A stretch of 64,000 nucleotides of DNA from JAGQRJ01 sp041402045 (GTDB taxonomy: Bacteria > Planctomycetota > J058). The position numbers and the translations under genes were made by a program. Below the pieces are notes generated by a model that saw only the letters and a program-made list of their open reading frames with translations, did no database searches and was not told the DNA's origin. The stretch is taken from positions 1-64,000 of the forward strand of contig JAWKSZ010000031.1 of NCBI GenBank assembly GCA_041402045.1, written 5' to 3'. This document shows, piece by piece, positions 47,721 through 58,785 of this stretch (position 1 is its first letter; each line of letters begins with the position of its first letter).

Positions 47721-48205
47721 AAGGACGCCAAGCGTCCGTGGCGTCCTCGGCGGTTCGATCCTTCTTCCAAGTCGGGCACGGGCACGGGAGGCTGTTGCGA
47801 AACCGCGCCGGCAAGACCAGGAATCCAAACCGCCAAGGACGCCAAGGGCGCCAAGGCTCCGCTGATTCGGTCACCTCGCGCAGGCAAGAGACACGACTCG
47901 AACCGACGTCCTGCTGCTGAGGGGTCGACAGGGCGGAGCCTTGGCGCTCTTGGCGGCCTTGGCGGTTCAATCCTTCTCCCAAGTCGGGCACGGGCACGGG
48001 AGGCTGTCGCGAAACCGCGCCGGCAAGACCAGGAATCCAAACCGCCAAGGACGCCAAGGGCGCCAAGGCTCCGCTGATTCGGTCACCTCGCGCAGGCAAG
48101 AGACACGACTCGAACCGACGTCCTGCTGCTGCCTCACGCCCCGACCTGGAGGAGGGGCCGACAGGGCGGAGCCTTGGCGCTCTTGGCGGCCTTGGCGGTT
48201 CCCTT
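47721..48205. repeat. 212-bp direct repeat with inverted arms, 2-plus copies
   Basis: The gap from the kinase gene to the next gene (47664-48340) is filled by a repeated element. A unit starting with CGGTTC at about 47751 recurs at 47963, an offset of exactly 212 bp, with few differences, as far as CTGCTGCTG at 47919 and 48131. Within each unit the arm AACCGCCAAGGACGCCAAGG (47827-; 48039-) faces a downstream near-reverse-complement ending CCTTGGCGGTT (about 47971; 48200). A partial third arm closes the array. No protein is likely: all frames read as Arg/Gly/Pro-rich strings. It may be a REP-like or miniature mobile element. Confidence 0.75.
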
Positions 48206-48340
48206 CTTCTTCCGGCTCTGAGCGTGAACAGGGTGTATCAACAGCCTCACGGGCACCGGCACGCGGGGAGCCGCGTCCGCCCGTTCGTGCCAGGCGCGCG
48301 CCAGCGCGGGCGGTCATACTCCCGGCGAAAGGCAGGGAGC

Positions 48341-49472
48341 ATGAGCCCACGCGCAGCCTGGCAGATCTTCGGCGCGGCCCTCGCGCTGTGCACGAGCGCG
48401 GCGGTCGCGGAGGACGCGGCGAGCTGGGCCGCGGCCGAGCGCGAGACCCTCGCGGACCTCGCGAGGCGAGGCTACTCGGTCGAACGCGACGCCCTCGCCG
48501 CGCTGCCCGCGCGCAACGGCGCGCGGGCCCTCGCGCCGGCCTTCGCGGCCCTGGACCGCTTGCCCGACGACGCGCGCTACGCCCCCAGCGACGTGCTGGA
48601 GCTCCACGGCGGCGACCCGACCCAGACCTCCTGCGGGCACCTGAGCCGCGAGGAGCAGCTCGCCCAATTGCAGCGGGTCCTGAAGTCGGCGGCCCCCGCG
48701 TTCCCCGCGATCGAGGCGGCCCTGAAGGCCGAGGGGATCGCCTGGGCGCCGGCCTGGGCGGAGGGGAACCCGGGGAAGCTGCAGCGCGGGCCGAGGTGGG
48801 CGGACGGCGTCAAGGAGCTCGCCTGGCTGCTCGCGGCCCGCGCGACGGTAGCCCGGGCCGCGGGCAAGCACGCGGAGGCGCTGGGCCGACCTCGAGCGGC
48901 TGCTCGCGTTCGCCCGTCGCGTGCGCGAGCCCAGCCTCCTGGGCCGCGGGGTGCGCGTCGCTCTGGCCGGGATCGGGCTCCAGACCCTGGAGCACGCCCT
49001 CGGCGCGGGGCCCCCGCCCCCGCCTCCGGTGCGCGCGCGCCTGCGCGCGGCGCTCGAGGCCCTCACCGAGCGCGAGCCCCTGCAGGTCCTGGTGCGGACC
49101 GAGGTCGCCCTGACCCTGGCCAGCTTCGAGGGCCGGGAGCCCCTCGCGGGCTGCGAGCACGTCCTCGGGTTCTCGCTGGCCGAGCACCCGATCGCGAGCC
49201 GCCCCGAGGCCGAGCGGCGCGCGTGGGTCGCTCGGGAGCGCGCGCGCTACGTCGCCCGCGCCGCCGCGGCGATCGGGGCCCTCGAGGGCGACCCGACCCA
49301 GGCCCGCGAGCGGCTGCAGGCGCTGCCCGTGATCGACCCGACCTCGAGCCCCGAGGGGGAGGGCGTGCTCGCCAGCGTGCGGGACCCCGCCGGCTCCGCG
49401 CGGGCCTGCCTGAGCAAGGAGCACGAGCAGGACGAGGCCCTGCGCACGCTCGCGGACGCCCTGGGACGCTGA
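48341..49472 (+). CDS. secreted protein of unknown function, frameshifted
   Basis: Starts at the ATG at 48341, preceded by AGGGAG. The signal peptide ends at SAAVA. The first ~180 residues are helical, with ERETLADLARRGYSVERDAL and LERLLAFARRV-like heptads. The frame changes at GGG 48883-48885: removing one G joins EAL to ADLERLLAFARRVREPSLLG and gives one helical protein of about 375 residues ending DALRTLADALGR-like. No family recognised; the composition suggests an all-helical exported protein. A second secreted protein follows. Confidence 0.6.
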
Positions 49473-49608
49473 GCCAGGTCCGCCGCACGCGGCACGCGAG
49501 CGCAATCAAAGCGTTGCTCGGGAAACGGCGGCGCCCTTGGCCCACAAGCAGTTGCGCCCGGGCTCCCTGGCCGTGGGTTTGCGTCCTCCCCGCTGGAGGA
49601 CGAGGGAC

Positions 49609-50880
49609 ATGAAGCCTGTCGTTGCGCTCGTGAGCGCGCTGTTGGCGGCCTGCGCCGGGCTGGCGTCGGCCGAGGCCCCGGCCCCCGACGTGCTCCGCGA
49701 GCTGATCCAGGCCGCGGCGGCGAGCGAGACCCCGAGCCTGGGGTTCCTCCAGGCCCTGGGCGGACTCGACCAGGCGGTGGAGTTCAGCGACGCGGCGGTG
49801 TTCAGCGCGCTGGACGAGCTGGGCGCGAGCGGGGTCGAGGTCACCCCCGAGCTGACCGGATTCCTCGACCGCGTGCGCTCGATCGAGGTCGGCGCGGGGT
49901 CCCCCAAGCACGTCGCGATCGGCTTCCACGAACCCTTCGGCCTGGACCTGGGCGAGGGCTACGCCCACGTCGCCGAGACCCTGCGTTTCCAGCTCACCCC
50001 CGGCGCGGGCGGCGCTCGCCTCGACGCCTTCGAGGGCTTCAAGCTCAGCAGCTCCGCGTCGTCCCTGTTCAAGGTCCGCCTGCAGAGCGTCGAGTTCGGC
50101 ACCGACGCCGAAGGCGCGCCGATCGCGCGGATCGACGCGGGCCCCGGCGGGGTCCACGTGAAGCGCCTCGGCCCGCCCCCGCCTCCGGAAGTCCAGGGGG
50201 AGGACCCCCGGCTGACCGCGCTCCTCACCCGCGCGCTAAAGACCGAAGGCAGCCCGATCCTGGCCTTGCTCGCCGGCCTGCCCGAGCTCGGCGCCGACGG
50301 CGAGGTCGTCGAGCTCCGCCGCGAGGCGATCGAAGCCAGCCTGACCCAGGCGCTCTACGAGAGCGGGGTCGACCTCGAGCGCCGCCGCGAGCCCGAGCTG
50401 CGCACGCTGCGCGAGTTCCTCGCCGGGCTGCGCGAGGTCCGCGTCGATCCGACCGGCGAGGGCACGCGGGTCGCCCTCGACCTCACCGACCGCGCGACCT
50501 TCGTCAGCCTGGGCGGCGACGAGCGCTGGGGGCGCTTCAGCCGCTACCCCACCTATACCGCGACCCCGACCCCCGAGGGCGCGCGCCTCGCCTTCGGGCC
50601 GGGGCTGACCCTGGCCAAGGAGCGCTACGCGCTGCGGGACCTGCACACCGCACCGATCCTGCGGGTCCGCCGGGACGCGGACGGGGTGCCGCGCGAGGTC
50701 CTGATCGAGGGGGGTCTGGTGCGCGGCGACCCCGACCTGGCGCTGCGCCTGGACGAGCCCGGCCCCACCCGGCCCCGGGAGGGCGTGCTGAAGGCGACCC
50801 GCGGGCTGCTGGACGAGCTGGAGCAGCTCGGCCCCAACGGGCGCAGCCAGCTCGGCGCGCTGTTCCGCGGCCTGCGCTGA
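49609..50880 (+). CDS. secreted protein of unknown function
   Basis: 423 residues from the ATG at 49609 with GGAGGA upstream; the frame is open before this, but the signal peptide (MKPVVALVSALLAACAGLASA) fixes the start. A helical N-terminal third is followed by beta strands with repeating acidic/aromatic patterns (RVALDLTDRATFVSLGGDERW, RLAFGPGLTLAKERYALRDL). No family recognised. It ends 10 nt from the stop of the convergent small membrane protein. Confidence 0.6.
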   Translation: MKPVVALVSALLAACAGLASAEAPAPDVLRELIQAAAASETPSLGFLQALGGLDQAVEFSDAAVFSALDELGASGVEVTPELTGFLDRVRSIEVGAGSPKHVAIGFHEPFGLDLGEGYAHVAETLRFQLTPGAGGARLDAFEGFKLSSSASSLFKVRLQSVEFGTDAEGAPIARIDAGPGGVHVKRLGPPPPPEVQGEDPRLTALLTRALKTEGSPILALLAGLPELGADGEVVELRREAIEASLTQALYESGVDLERRREPELRTLREFLAGLREVRVDPTGEGTRVALDLTDRATFVSLGGDERWGRFSRYPTYTATPTPEGARLAFGPGLTLAKERYALRDLHTAPILRVRRDADGVPREVLIEGGLVRGDPDLALRLDEPGPTRPREGVLKATRGLLDELEQLGPNGRSQLGALFRGLR

Positions 50881-50890
50881 CGCGCGCGGG

Positions 50891-51313
50891 TCAGGGAGTG
50901 CTGGCGGCCAGCGGGCGCGGGGCCGCGTCGTCGACGGGCGCGAGGATCGCGCTGCGGCAGCGCCACTCGAGGAGCCCCAACCCGCCCACGAACGCCCCCT
51001 CCCCCAGGAGGTGCAGGCGCCCCAGCCGGCCGGCCTGGTCCCAGTAGCTCACCGCCAGCGCGACGCACACGCACGTCCACAGCAGGTTCGCGCCGATCAG
51101 CGTGTAGAGCAGCCACGGGGGTCGGCCGCGGCTGAGCGTGAAGGCGGTGCCAAAGCTCGCGTAGCTCAGGTTCACCGCGCCCAGGGTCAGCACGAAGCGC
51201 GGGGTGAGCCCGTAGAGCTCGGCGATCCAGGGGTGCAGCGCGAGCATGAGCACGCCGGCGCCGGCGGCGCAGCAGGCGTCGATCGTGGGGAGGCGTCGAG
51301 TCCACCAGGTCAT
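50891..51313 (-). CDS. small four-helix membrane protein
   Basis: 140 residues, ATG at 51313. Four hydrophobic stretches at about 11-28, 38-56, 66-87 and 100-115, short loops, and a Pro/Ala-rich tail. The tryptophan-rich start MTWWTRR is the cytoplasmic side by the positive-inside rule. No family can be named. It follows the atp operon on the same strand, 203 nt past atpC and beyond a terminator hairpin, so it probably has its own promoter. Confidence 0.55.
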   Translation of the reverse strand: MTWWTRRLPTIDACCAAGAGVLMLALHPWIAELYGLTPRFVLTLGAVNLSYASFGTAFTLSRGRPPWLLYTLIGANLLWTCVCVALAVSYWDQAGRLGRLHLLGEGAFVGGLGLLEWRCRSAILAPVDDAAPRPLAASTP

Positions 51314-51465
51314 GCCGCGCCCCCTGGCACGTCCCGTACCCAGGTCCCCCGCCCTCTGGCGCCGGACTTAGGACCGCGCCGAGTCCAGGAGCGGCCCGCG
51401 TGAGCCGCACCTCGAACGCAGGAGAAGGGTCCGAACAGAAGGCGCGCGGCCCCAACCAACGACGA

Positions 51466-51487
51466 ACGCGCGCCCGAGGGCGCGCGT
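51466..51487 (-). terminator. terminator of the atp operon
   Basis: ACGCGCGCC-CGAG-GGCGCGCGT forms a 9-bp stem with a 4-nt loop 29-50 nt beyond the atpC stop on the minus strand, followed in that direction by a T/G-rich run. It is the likely end of the ATP synthase transcript. Confidence 0.65.
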
Positions 51488-51515
51488 CGCAGAGGGTCGA
51501 GCCTGGCCGGCAGAC

Positions 51516-51923
51516 CTAGCTCAGGAGGGCCACGAAGGCCTGAGCGCGGAGCACCTGCTCCTCGGCCTCGGCCAGCGCGCTGCCGGTGGTGCCAGCGTCC
51601 TTGAGCCGCTTGACCTCGGCCCGCGCGGCGCTCAGCGCCTGCTCGGCCTCGGCCTGGGTCTTGCCGTCGGCTTTGGCGGCGCCGCTGGCGAGCACGTTCA
51701 CGGTGTCGTCTTGCACCTTACAGAACCCGCCGTAGATCGCGATCTTGGTCTCCTCCGAGCTGTCGAGGCTCGGCTTGACCTTGGCCACGCCGTGGCCCAG
51801 ACGCGCGATCATGGGGGCGTGCTTGGACAGCACGCCGATCTGACCGTCCAGGCTGGGGAGCACGACGAAGCCGGCTTCACCCTGGAAGAAGGTCGAGTCG
51901 GGGGTGACGACGGAGACGCGCAT
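51516..51923 (-). CDS. atpC: F1Fo ATP synthase epsilon subunit
   Basis: 135 residues; the ATG at 51923 overlaps the atpD stop by one base. Typical start RVSVVTPDSTFFQGEAGFVVLPS and GQIGVLSKHAPMIARLGHG, the beta-sandwich that sits at the foot of the rotor, then AEVKRLKDAGTTGSALAEAEEQV as the C-terminal helical pair that can brake the rotor. Last gene of the operon. Confidence 0.95.
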   Translation of the reverse strand: MRVSVVTPDSTFFQGEAGFVVLPSLDGQIGVLSKHAPMIARLGHGVAKVKPSLDSSEETKIAIYGGFCKVQDDTVNVLASGAAKADGKTQAEAEQALSAARAEVKRLKDAGTTGSALAEAEEQVLRAQAFVALLS

Positions 51924-53338
51924 TAGTTCGCGGCCTTCGCCTTGGCCCGCACGTCGTCGATCGTGCCCACGTACTTGAAGTAGTCGGCGGGGATATCGTC
52001 GGCCTTGCCCTCGACGATCTCCTTGAACGAGCGGATCGTGTCCTCGAGCTTGACGTAGACGCCGGACATGCCGGTGAACGCCTCGGCCACGTGGAACGGC
52101 TGCGAGCAGAAGTTCTGGATCCGGCGCGCGCGGGTCACGATCAGCTTGTCCTCTTCGGACAGCTCGTCCTCACCGAGGATCGCGATGATGTCCTGGAGGT
52201 CCTTGTTGCGCTGCAGGATCACCTGCACCCGGTTCGCGACCGCGTAGTGCTCCTCGCCCACGACGTTCGGGTCGAGAATGCGCGAGGTCGAGTTCAGCGG
52301 GTCGATCGCGGGGTAGAGGCCCTTGGCCGCGATCCCGCGGTCGAGCACGGTCGTCGCGTCGAGGTGCGAGAACGTGGTGGCCGGCGCGGGGTCGGTCAGG
52401 TCGTCCGCGGGGACGTATACGGCCTGCACCGAGGTGATCGCGCCCTTCTTGGTCGAGGTGATCCGCTCCTGCAGCGCGCCCATTTCGGTGGCCAGCGTCG
52501 GCTGGTAGCCCACCGCGGACGGCATGCGGCCCAGGAGCGCCGACACCTCGGAGCCCGCCTGGCTGAAGCGGAACACGTTGTCCACGAACAAGAGCACGTC
52601 GGTGCCGCCCAGGTCGCGGAGGTACTCGGCCATGGTCAGCGCCGAGAGCGCCACGCGCAGGCGCGAGCCCGGGGGCTCGTTCATTTGGCCGAAGACCATC
52701 ACGGTCCGGGGGAGCACGCCCGACTCGTTCATTTCGAGCCAGAGGTCGTTGCCCTCGCGGGTGCGCTCGCCCACGCCGGCGAACACCGAGTAGCCGCCGT
52801 GCTGCTTGGCGACGTTGTTGATCAGCTCCTGGATCAACACCGTCTTGCCCAGCCCCGCGCCGCCGAACAGGCCGGTCTTGCCGCCGCGGGTGTAGGGGGT
52901 CAGGAGGTCCACGACCTTGAGCCCCGTCTCGAACACCTCGGTCTTGGCCTCGATCGAGTCGTAGTCGGGGCTCGGCTGGTGGATCGCGCGGCGCTCGGTC
53001 GTCTCGACGGGGTCGCCCTCGTCGATCGCCTGGCCGAGCAGGTTGAACACGCGGCCCAGGGTCTCGGTGCCGACGGGCACCGAGATCGGCGCGCCGGTGT
53101 CGGTGACCTTGGTCCCGCGCACGAGGCCGTCGGTGGCGCCCATGGCGACCGCGCGCACGCGGTTGCCGCCGAGGTGCTGCTGGACCTCACCGGTCAGCGT
53201 GGCCTTGACCCCGCCGAAGTCGGTCTCGATCTCCAGCGCGTTGTAGATATCGGGCAGGTGCCCCTCGTCGAACTCGGCGTCGAAGGTGGCGCCGATCACC
53301 TGGACGATGTGGCCGATAGCGGTGGTGGTCGTGCTCAT
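51923..53338 (-). CDS. atpD: F1Fo ATP synthase beta subunit
   Basis: 471 residues, ATG at 53338 with AGGAGA upstream. Catalytic subunit: P-loop GLFGGAGLGKTVLIQ (normally GVGKT, here GLGKT), then VFAGVGERTREGNDLW, LLFVDNVFRFSQAG (Walker B), and the DELSEED-type segment ILGEDELSEEDKLIV that contacts gamma. Three copies alternate with alpha in the F1 head and make ATP from ADP and phosphate. Length is normal. Confidence 0.97.
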   Translation of the reverse strand: MSTTTTAIGHIVQVIGATFDAEFDEGHLPDIYNALEIETDFGGVKATLTGEVQQHLGGNRVRAVAMGATDGLVRGTKVTDTGAPISVPVGTETLGRVFNLLGQAIDEGDPVETTERRAIHQPSPDYDSIEAKTEVFETGLKVVDLLTPYTRGGKTGLFGGAGLGKTVLIQELINNVAKQHGGYSVFAGVGERTREGNDLWLEMNESGVLPRTVMVFGQMNEPPGSRLRVALSALTMAEYLRDLGGTDVLLFVDNVFRFSQAGSEVSALLGRMPSAVGYQPTLATEMGALQERITSTKKGAITSVQAVYVPADDLTDPAPATTFSHLDATTVLDRGIAAKGLYPAIDPLNSTSRILDPNVVGEEHYAVANRVQVILQRNKDLQDIIAILGEDELSEEDKLIVTRARRIQNFCSQPFHVAEAFTGMSGVYVKLEDTIRSFKEIVEGKADDIPADYFKYVGTIDDVRAKAKAAN

Positions 53339-53347
53339 GGGTCTCTC

Positions 53348-54265
53348 CTAAGCGAGGGCCTCGGCGCCGCCGAGGACCTCGAGGATCTCCTTGGTGATCT
53401 GGTTCTGACGGGCCCGGTTGTAGGCCATGCGCAGGGCCTTCCCGACCTCTTGCGCGTTGTCGGTCGCGTTCTTCATCGCGATCCGACGCGCGATCTGCTC
53501 CGAGGTCGCGGCCTCGAGGTAGACGCGATACAGGTGCAGCTTGGCCTGGAGCGGGAAGATCGCGTCCAGGATCGACTTCGGGTCCGGGAGGATCTCGAAG
53601 TTCGGCTGCCCCTTGCCCTCGAAGGGCTGCTGGGCGACCTCACCCGCCTTCTCCAGCTCCTCTTCCTTGCGGTTCTCGCTGGTGATCGGGAGCAGGGTCT
53701 CGAGGACCGGGTACTGCCGGCCGGCCGAGGCGAAGTGGGTGTAGGCGATCTCGACGCGGTCGACCTCGCGGTCGAGGAACAACCCGATCAGGTGGCTGGC
53801 CACGAGCTCGACGTCCGAGAACGCGGGCCGGTCCTCGAACTGGTTGTAGGTCTTGGCCTCGAAGGGGATCTTGTTGAACTTGAGCCAGTTCACGCCCTTC
53901 TTACCGCTGGCGACGATCTTGACCTCTTTGCCCTCGGCCTGGAGCGCGAGCCGCCGGTCGCGGGCCATGCGCATCACGTTGCCGTTGTAGCCGCCGCAGA
54001 GCCCACGGTTCGCCACCACGGTCAAGATCGCGACCCGCTTCACCTCGCGCTGCTCGAGCAGGGCGTGCTCCCCCTCGTCGCTGCCGCCGGCCTTGCGGGC
54101 CTCGCGGGCGATCTCGGCCAGCGCGTGGAAGTAAGGCAACGCCTCCTTGATCCGCGTCACGCACTGCTGCGACTTGGCGGTCGCGATCAGCTCCATGGTG
54201 CGGGTGATCTTGGAGGTGTTGGCGACGGACTTGATCCGCCGCTTGATGTCGCGAGAGTTCGCCAT
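53348..54265 (-). CDS. atpG: F1Fo ATP synthase gamma subunit
   Basis: 305 residues, ATG at 54265 two bases after the atpA stop. Start MANSRDIKRRIKSVANTSKI with TRTMELIATAK is the N-terminal shaft helix; the C-terminal shaft is IAMKNATDNAQEVGKAL...ARQNQITKEILEVLGGAEAL. The VVANRGLCGGYNGNV motif is the globular core. It is the central stalk. The middle contains a few extra residues after ITSENRKEEELEKAGE relative to usual lengths near 290. Confidence 0.95.
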   Translation of the reverse strand: MANSRDIKRRIKSVANTSKITRTMELIATAKSQQCVTRIKEALPYFHALAEIAREARKAGGSDEGEHALLEQREVKRVAILTVVANRGLCGGYNGNVMRMARDRRLALQAEGKEVKIVASGKKGVNWLKFNKIPFEAKTYNQFEDRPAFSDVELVASHLIGLFLDREVDRVEIAYTHFASAGRQYPVLETLLPITSENRKEEELEKAGEVAQQPFEGKGQPNFEILPDPKSILDAIFPLQAKLHLYRVYLEAATSEQIARRIAMKNATDNAQEVGKALRMAYNRARQNQITKEILEVLGGAEALA

Positions 54266-54267
54266 TC

Positions 54268-56122
<1,855 letters not shown>

Positions 56123-56133
<11 letters not shown>

Positions 56134-56698
56134 AGTAGTCCTCGCTCTGGAGTCGGATCGCGTCCAACCGTGAGCCAATGGTTTGCAGGCGCGAGCGCAA
56201 CGAGCCGTCGATCCGCGAGTCGCCCACGCGGATCACGATCCCTCCCAGGAGGGAGTCTCGGACGTGCTCCTGCAGAATGATTTCCTTGTTGTACTTGGCG
56301 CGGAGCGTCTTGAGCAGGCGCTCCCGCGACGAGGACTGCAGCGGGACGGCGGACTCGACGTCCACCACCAGCTCGCCCATGCGCTCGTGATACCCGCTCT
56401 TGAAGGCGTCGATCATGGCCGTCAGCGCGTGCTGGCGGCGCTTGTCGATCACGATCTTGAGGAAGTTCAGCGTGATCTCCGAGACCCCGGAGCCGAAGAC
56501 CTTGTCCAACACCTCTTTCTTGGTGTCGGGCCGGATCTGCGGCGCGCCGAGGAACAGGGCGAACTGCGCTTCTCCCTCGAGGATGCGGTCGAACTCGGTC
56601 AGCTCCGCCAGCACCTCACGGTGCACGCCCTTCTCGAACGCGAGGTCCAGGAGGGCGTTGGCGTAGACCGACGCGATCGTCTCTTCCCGCACCGCCAC
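56123..56698 (-). CDS. atpH: F1Fo ATP synthase delta subunit
   Basis: 191 residues. MAVREETIASVYANALLDLA is the conserved N-terminal helical domain that caps alpha; the C-terminal part with LLGGIVIRVGDSRIDGSLRSRL is the typical stator-binding end. The gene ends inside atpA (11-nt overlap). Two bases separate it from atpF. Confidence 0.93.
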
Positions 56699-56700
56699 GG

Positions 56701-57246
56701 TTAGCCTCGCTCGTAGGCCGCGAGGACTTCGTCGACGATCTTCTGGTGGCGCGAGGCGTCGACCTCGGCGTCGATCACGCGCTCGGCGATCGCCATGCCG
56801 ACCTTGACCGCGTCCTTGCGGACCTCGGCCAGGGCCTTCTGCTTGGCGAGGTCGATCTCGCGGTCGGCGCGGTCGCGGATCGCCTGGGCCTCGGCGTTGG
56901 CCTTGGCCTGGGCGTCTTGCAGGATCCGCTTCCGGTCGGCTTCACCCTCGTCGATGATCTGCTGCGCCTCCTGGCGCACGCCTTCGAGCTGGGCCTCGTA
57001 CTGTTGCTTGAGGGCCTCGGCCTCGGCGCGCACCTTGCGCGACGCCTCCACCTGACCGGCGATCGCCTCTTCGCGCTTGTCCAGGGCGTCGGTGAACGGG
57101 CCCCAGGCGAGCTTGTAGAGGATCATGAGCACCACCGCGAAGGTGGCACCGGTCCACACCACGAGCCCGGCCCCGTGAGGGTCGAGCCACCACGCAGGGT
57201 GGTCGGTGTGCCCACCGGATTCAGCGAGCAGCAGGAAGAAGTTCAT
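56701..57246 (-). CDS. atpF: F1Fo ATP synthase b subunit
   Basis: 181 residues, ATG at 57246. One membrane helix near residues 27-46 (GLVVWTGATFAVVLMILYKL), then a long charged coiled coil rich in AEAEALKQQYEAQLEG heptads that forms the outer stalk. Typical length; only one b gene is present, so this is a b2 homodimer. An 84-nt gap to atpE contains opposing C and G runs that could form a short hairpin between the two cistrons. Confidence 0.93.
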   Translation of the reverse strand: MNFFLLLAESGGHTDHPAWWLDPHGAGLVVWTGATFAVVLMILYKLAWGPFTDALDKREEAIAGQVEASRKVRAEAEALKQQYEAQLEGVRQEAQQIIDEGEADRKRILQDAQAKANAEAQAIRDRADREIDLAKQKALAEVRKDAVKVGMAIAERVIDAEVDASRHQKIVDEVLAAYERG

Positions 57247-57330
57247 GGGAACCCCTAGGTGACAGGTGAAGGGAGAACGGCTGGAGACGAAGCAAGGTCG
57301 GCGTGGGCTCCCCCCGGAGGGGGAACGTCA

Positions 57331-57600
57331 CTAGGCGCCGATCCCGGCCTTGGTCCAGAACAGGAGCGCGATCACGATCCCGAACAGCGCGGCACCCTCG
57401 ACGAGCGCCGCGGTGAGGATCATGCTCCCGCGAATGTCGCCAGCGGCCTCGGGTTGACGGGCGATGCCTTCGCAGGCCTGACCGCCGATACGGCCGATAC
57501 CGAGCCCCGCGCCGATCGCAGCCAGGCCAGCGCCGAGCGCAGCGAGTCCAGCACCGGTGCCAATTTCCGCCAGCAGCATGTAATCCATGTCCAACTCCAT
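57331..57600 (-). CDS. atpE: F1Fo ATP synthase c subunit
   Basis: About 89 residues from the ATG at 57600; a TTG at 57609 and later ATGs are possible. Two helices with the loop ARQPE between. Helix 1 carries the Gly motif GAGLAAIGAGLGIG. Helix 2 has the ion-binding Glu in AALVEGAALFG. The residues around it (Ile where the sodium type has Gln, and Gly after the Glu) point to proton, not sodium, coupling. Forms the rotor ring in the inner membrane. Confidence 0.92.
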   Translation of the reverse strand: MELDMDYMLLAEIGTGAGLAALGAGLAAIGAGLGIGRIGGQACEGIARQPEAAGDIRGSMILTAALVEGAALFGIVIALLFWTKAGIGA

Positions 57601-57630
57601 TACCGACAACCTTCGTCGGCGGGAAAAGCG

Positions 57631-58476
57631 TCAGTGATCAGGGTGCAGGGCCATGCCCAGGAACACCGTGACCAGGAAAGTAAACACGTACGCCTGCAAG
57701 AAGGCGACGAAGATTTCGAGTAGGTAGACGACCGTGCCCGAGATGATCGAGACGGGGCCCATGAAGGCCGTGCCCCAGCCGTTGGCCAGGCCGCCGAACA
57801 TGATCACCATGCCGATCGCGGCGAAGAGCACCGCGTGGCCGCCGGTCATGTTGGCCCACAAACGCAGGGCGAGCGCGACGACCTTGATCACGTGACCCAC
57901 GAGCTCGATCACGAACAGCATGGGGATCAGCCACCAGGGCAGGCCGCCGGGGACAATGTTCTTGACGTAGGCGACCAGGCCCTGCTCCTTGATCCCGAGC
58001 AGGTGCCACCAGCCGCCGGCGATCAGGGCCAGGGTGGCGGTCACGTAGATCTGGCCGGTGGGGGTCACCAGGCCGAAGAAGCTCCAGTGGGTGTCCCCGT
58101 CGTGGCCGACCACCGGCACGTAGAACGGCGGGGCGATCGGGAGCAGGCCGAGCAGGTTGCAGCCCAGAATGAAAAAGAACAGGGTCCAGAGCACGGGGAG
58201 GAACTTGTCGCCCGCGGTGCCCAGGAACGGGCGCGCGACGTCGTCGCGAATGAAGATCAGGATCGTCTCGAGCAGGTTCGTCATGCGCCCGCGGGGGACG
58301 ATCGGGCTCTGCTGCAGCGAGCGGCCGAAGGGGGCGAACAGGAGCACGAGGCCGATCGCGACCACGAACATGCCCAGGACGTGCTTCGAGATCCCGAGGG
58401 TGCCCAAGCCGGCGATCGGCTCGACGTCCAGCAGGTGCTCTGCGATCCAGCTTTTCTCTGCCAAGAACAGGGGCAC
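57631..58476 (-). CDS. atpB: F1Fo ATP synthase a subunit
   Basis: 281 residues from a GTG at 58476 with GAGGAG upstream. Five to six membrane helices. The essential Arg is in VVALALRLWANMTGGH, and the last helix carries the usual polar residues in EIFVAFLQAYVFTFL. It forms the half-channels next to the c ring. It follows atpZ by 4 nt. Confidence 0.93.
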   Translation of the reverse strand: MPLFLAEKSWIAEHLLDVEPIAGLGTLGISKHVLGMFVVAIGLVLLFAPFGRSLQQSPIVPRGRMTNLLETILIFIRDDVARPFLGTAGDKFLPVLWTLFFFILGCNLLGLLPIAPPFYVPVVGHDGDTHWSFFGLVTPTGQIYVTATLALIAGGWWHLLGIKEQGLVAYVKNIVPGGLPWWLIPMLFVIELVGHVIKVVALALRLWANMTGGHAVLFAAIGMVIMFGGLANGWGTAFMGPVSIISGTVVYLLEIFVAFLQAYVFTFLVTVFLGMALHPDH

Positions 58477-58480
58477 GCGC

Positions 58481-58726
58481 CTACTCCTCGGTCTTTGGCG
58501 GCTGGGGCTTCCGCTTGGTCAGGCTCGAGCGCACGAACACCTCTTGGTAGAGCATGTAGAAGCCGAACCCGAATCCACCCATGGCGCCCACGATCGTGAA
58601 CAAGGGGAGGAGTCCGACCGTGCTATCGAGCCAGTACCCTCCACCCGTGAACACGACGATCGAGATTGCGAACTGCAAGCCGAGGTGGGAGTAGATCAAG
58701 AGGCTCTTGGGGTCAGAAGACTCCAT
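58481..58726 (-). CDS. atpZ: AtpZ/ATPase_gene1-type accessory membrane protein
   Basis: 81 residues from the ATG at 58726, with GGGGAG upstream; the frame extends further but without a site. YSHLGLQFAISIVVFTGGGY, a WLDS motif and FTIVGAMGGFGFGFYMLY match the two-helix PF09527 family found as the first gene of many atp operons, sometimes written atpI. Thought to help assembly or Mg2+/Ca2+ handling; the exact role is unsettled. First gene of the operon. Confidence 0.8.
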   Translation of the reverse strand: MESSDPKSLLIYSHLGLQFAISIVVFTGGGYWLDSTVGLLPLFTIVGAMGGFGFGFYMLYQEVFVRSSLTKRKPQPPKTEE

Positions 58727-58761
58727 CGCACTCCCCTCGGCCGCGGGATTCGAGCATTCCC

Positions 58762-58785
58762 CCATGGCCGTGTCAACGGCCATGG
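58762..58785 (-). promoter_or_regulatory. palindromic hairpin in the atp operon leader
   Basis: CCATGGCCG-TGTCAA-CGGCCATGG is a perfect 9-bp inverted repeat 36-59 nt before the atpZ ATG. It could be a repressor site or a 5'-leader hairpin controlling the whole operon. The operon promoter must lie within 58727-58950, which is shared with the divergent nfeD gene. Confidence 0.4.

Noticed and set aside
47895..47904. Possible tRNA remnant (GACTCGAACC, repeated at 48107-48116)
   Set aside because: Only a T-loop-like word is present; no acceptor stem, anticodon arm or D arm can be folded, and it repeats with the 212-bp unit.
57331..57600. Sodium-coupled c subunit
   Set aside because: The helix-1 position that is Gln in sodium types is Ile, and the ion-binding Glu is followed by Gly-Ala rather than Ser-Thr, so proton coupling is more likely.
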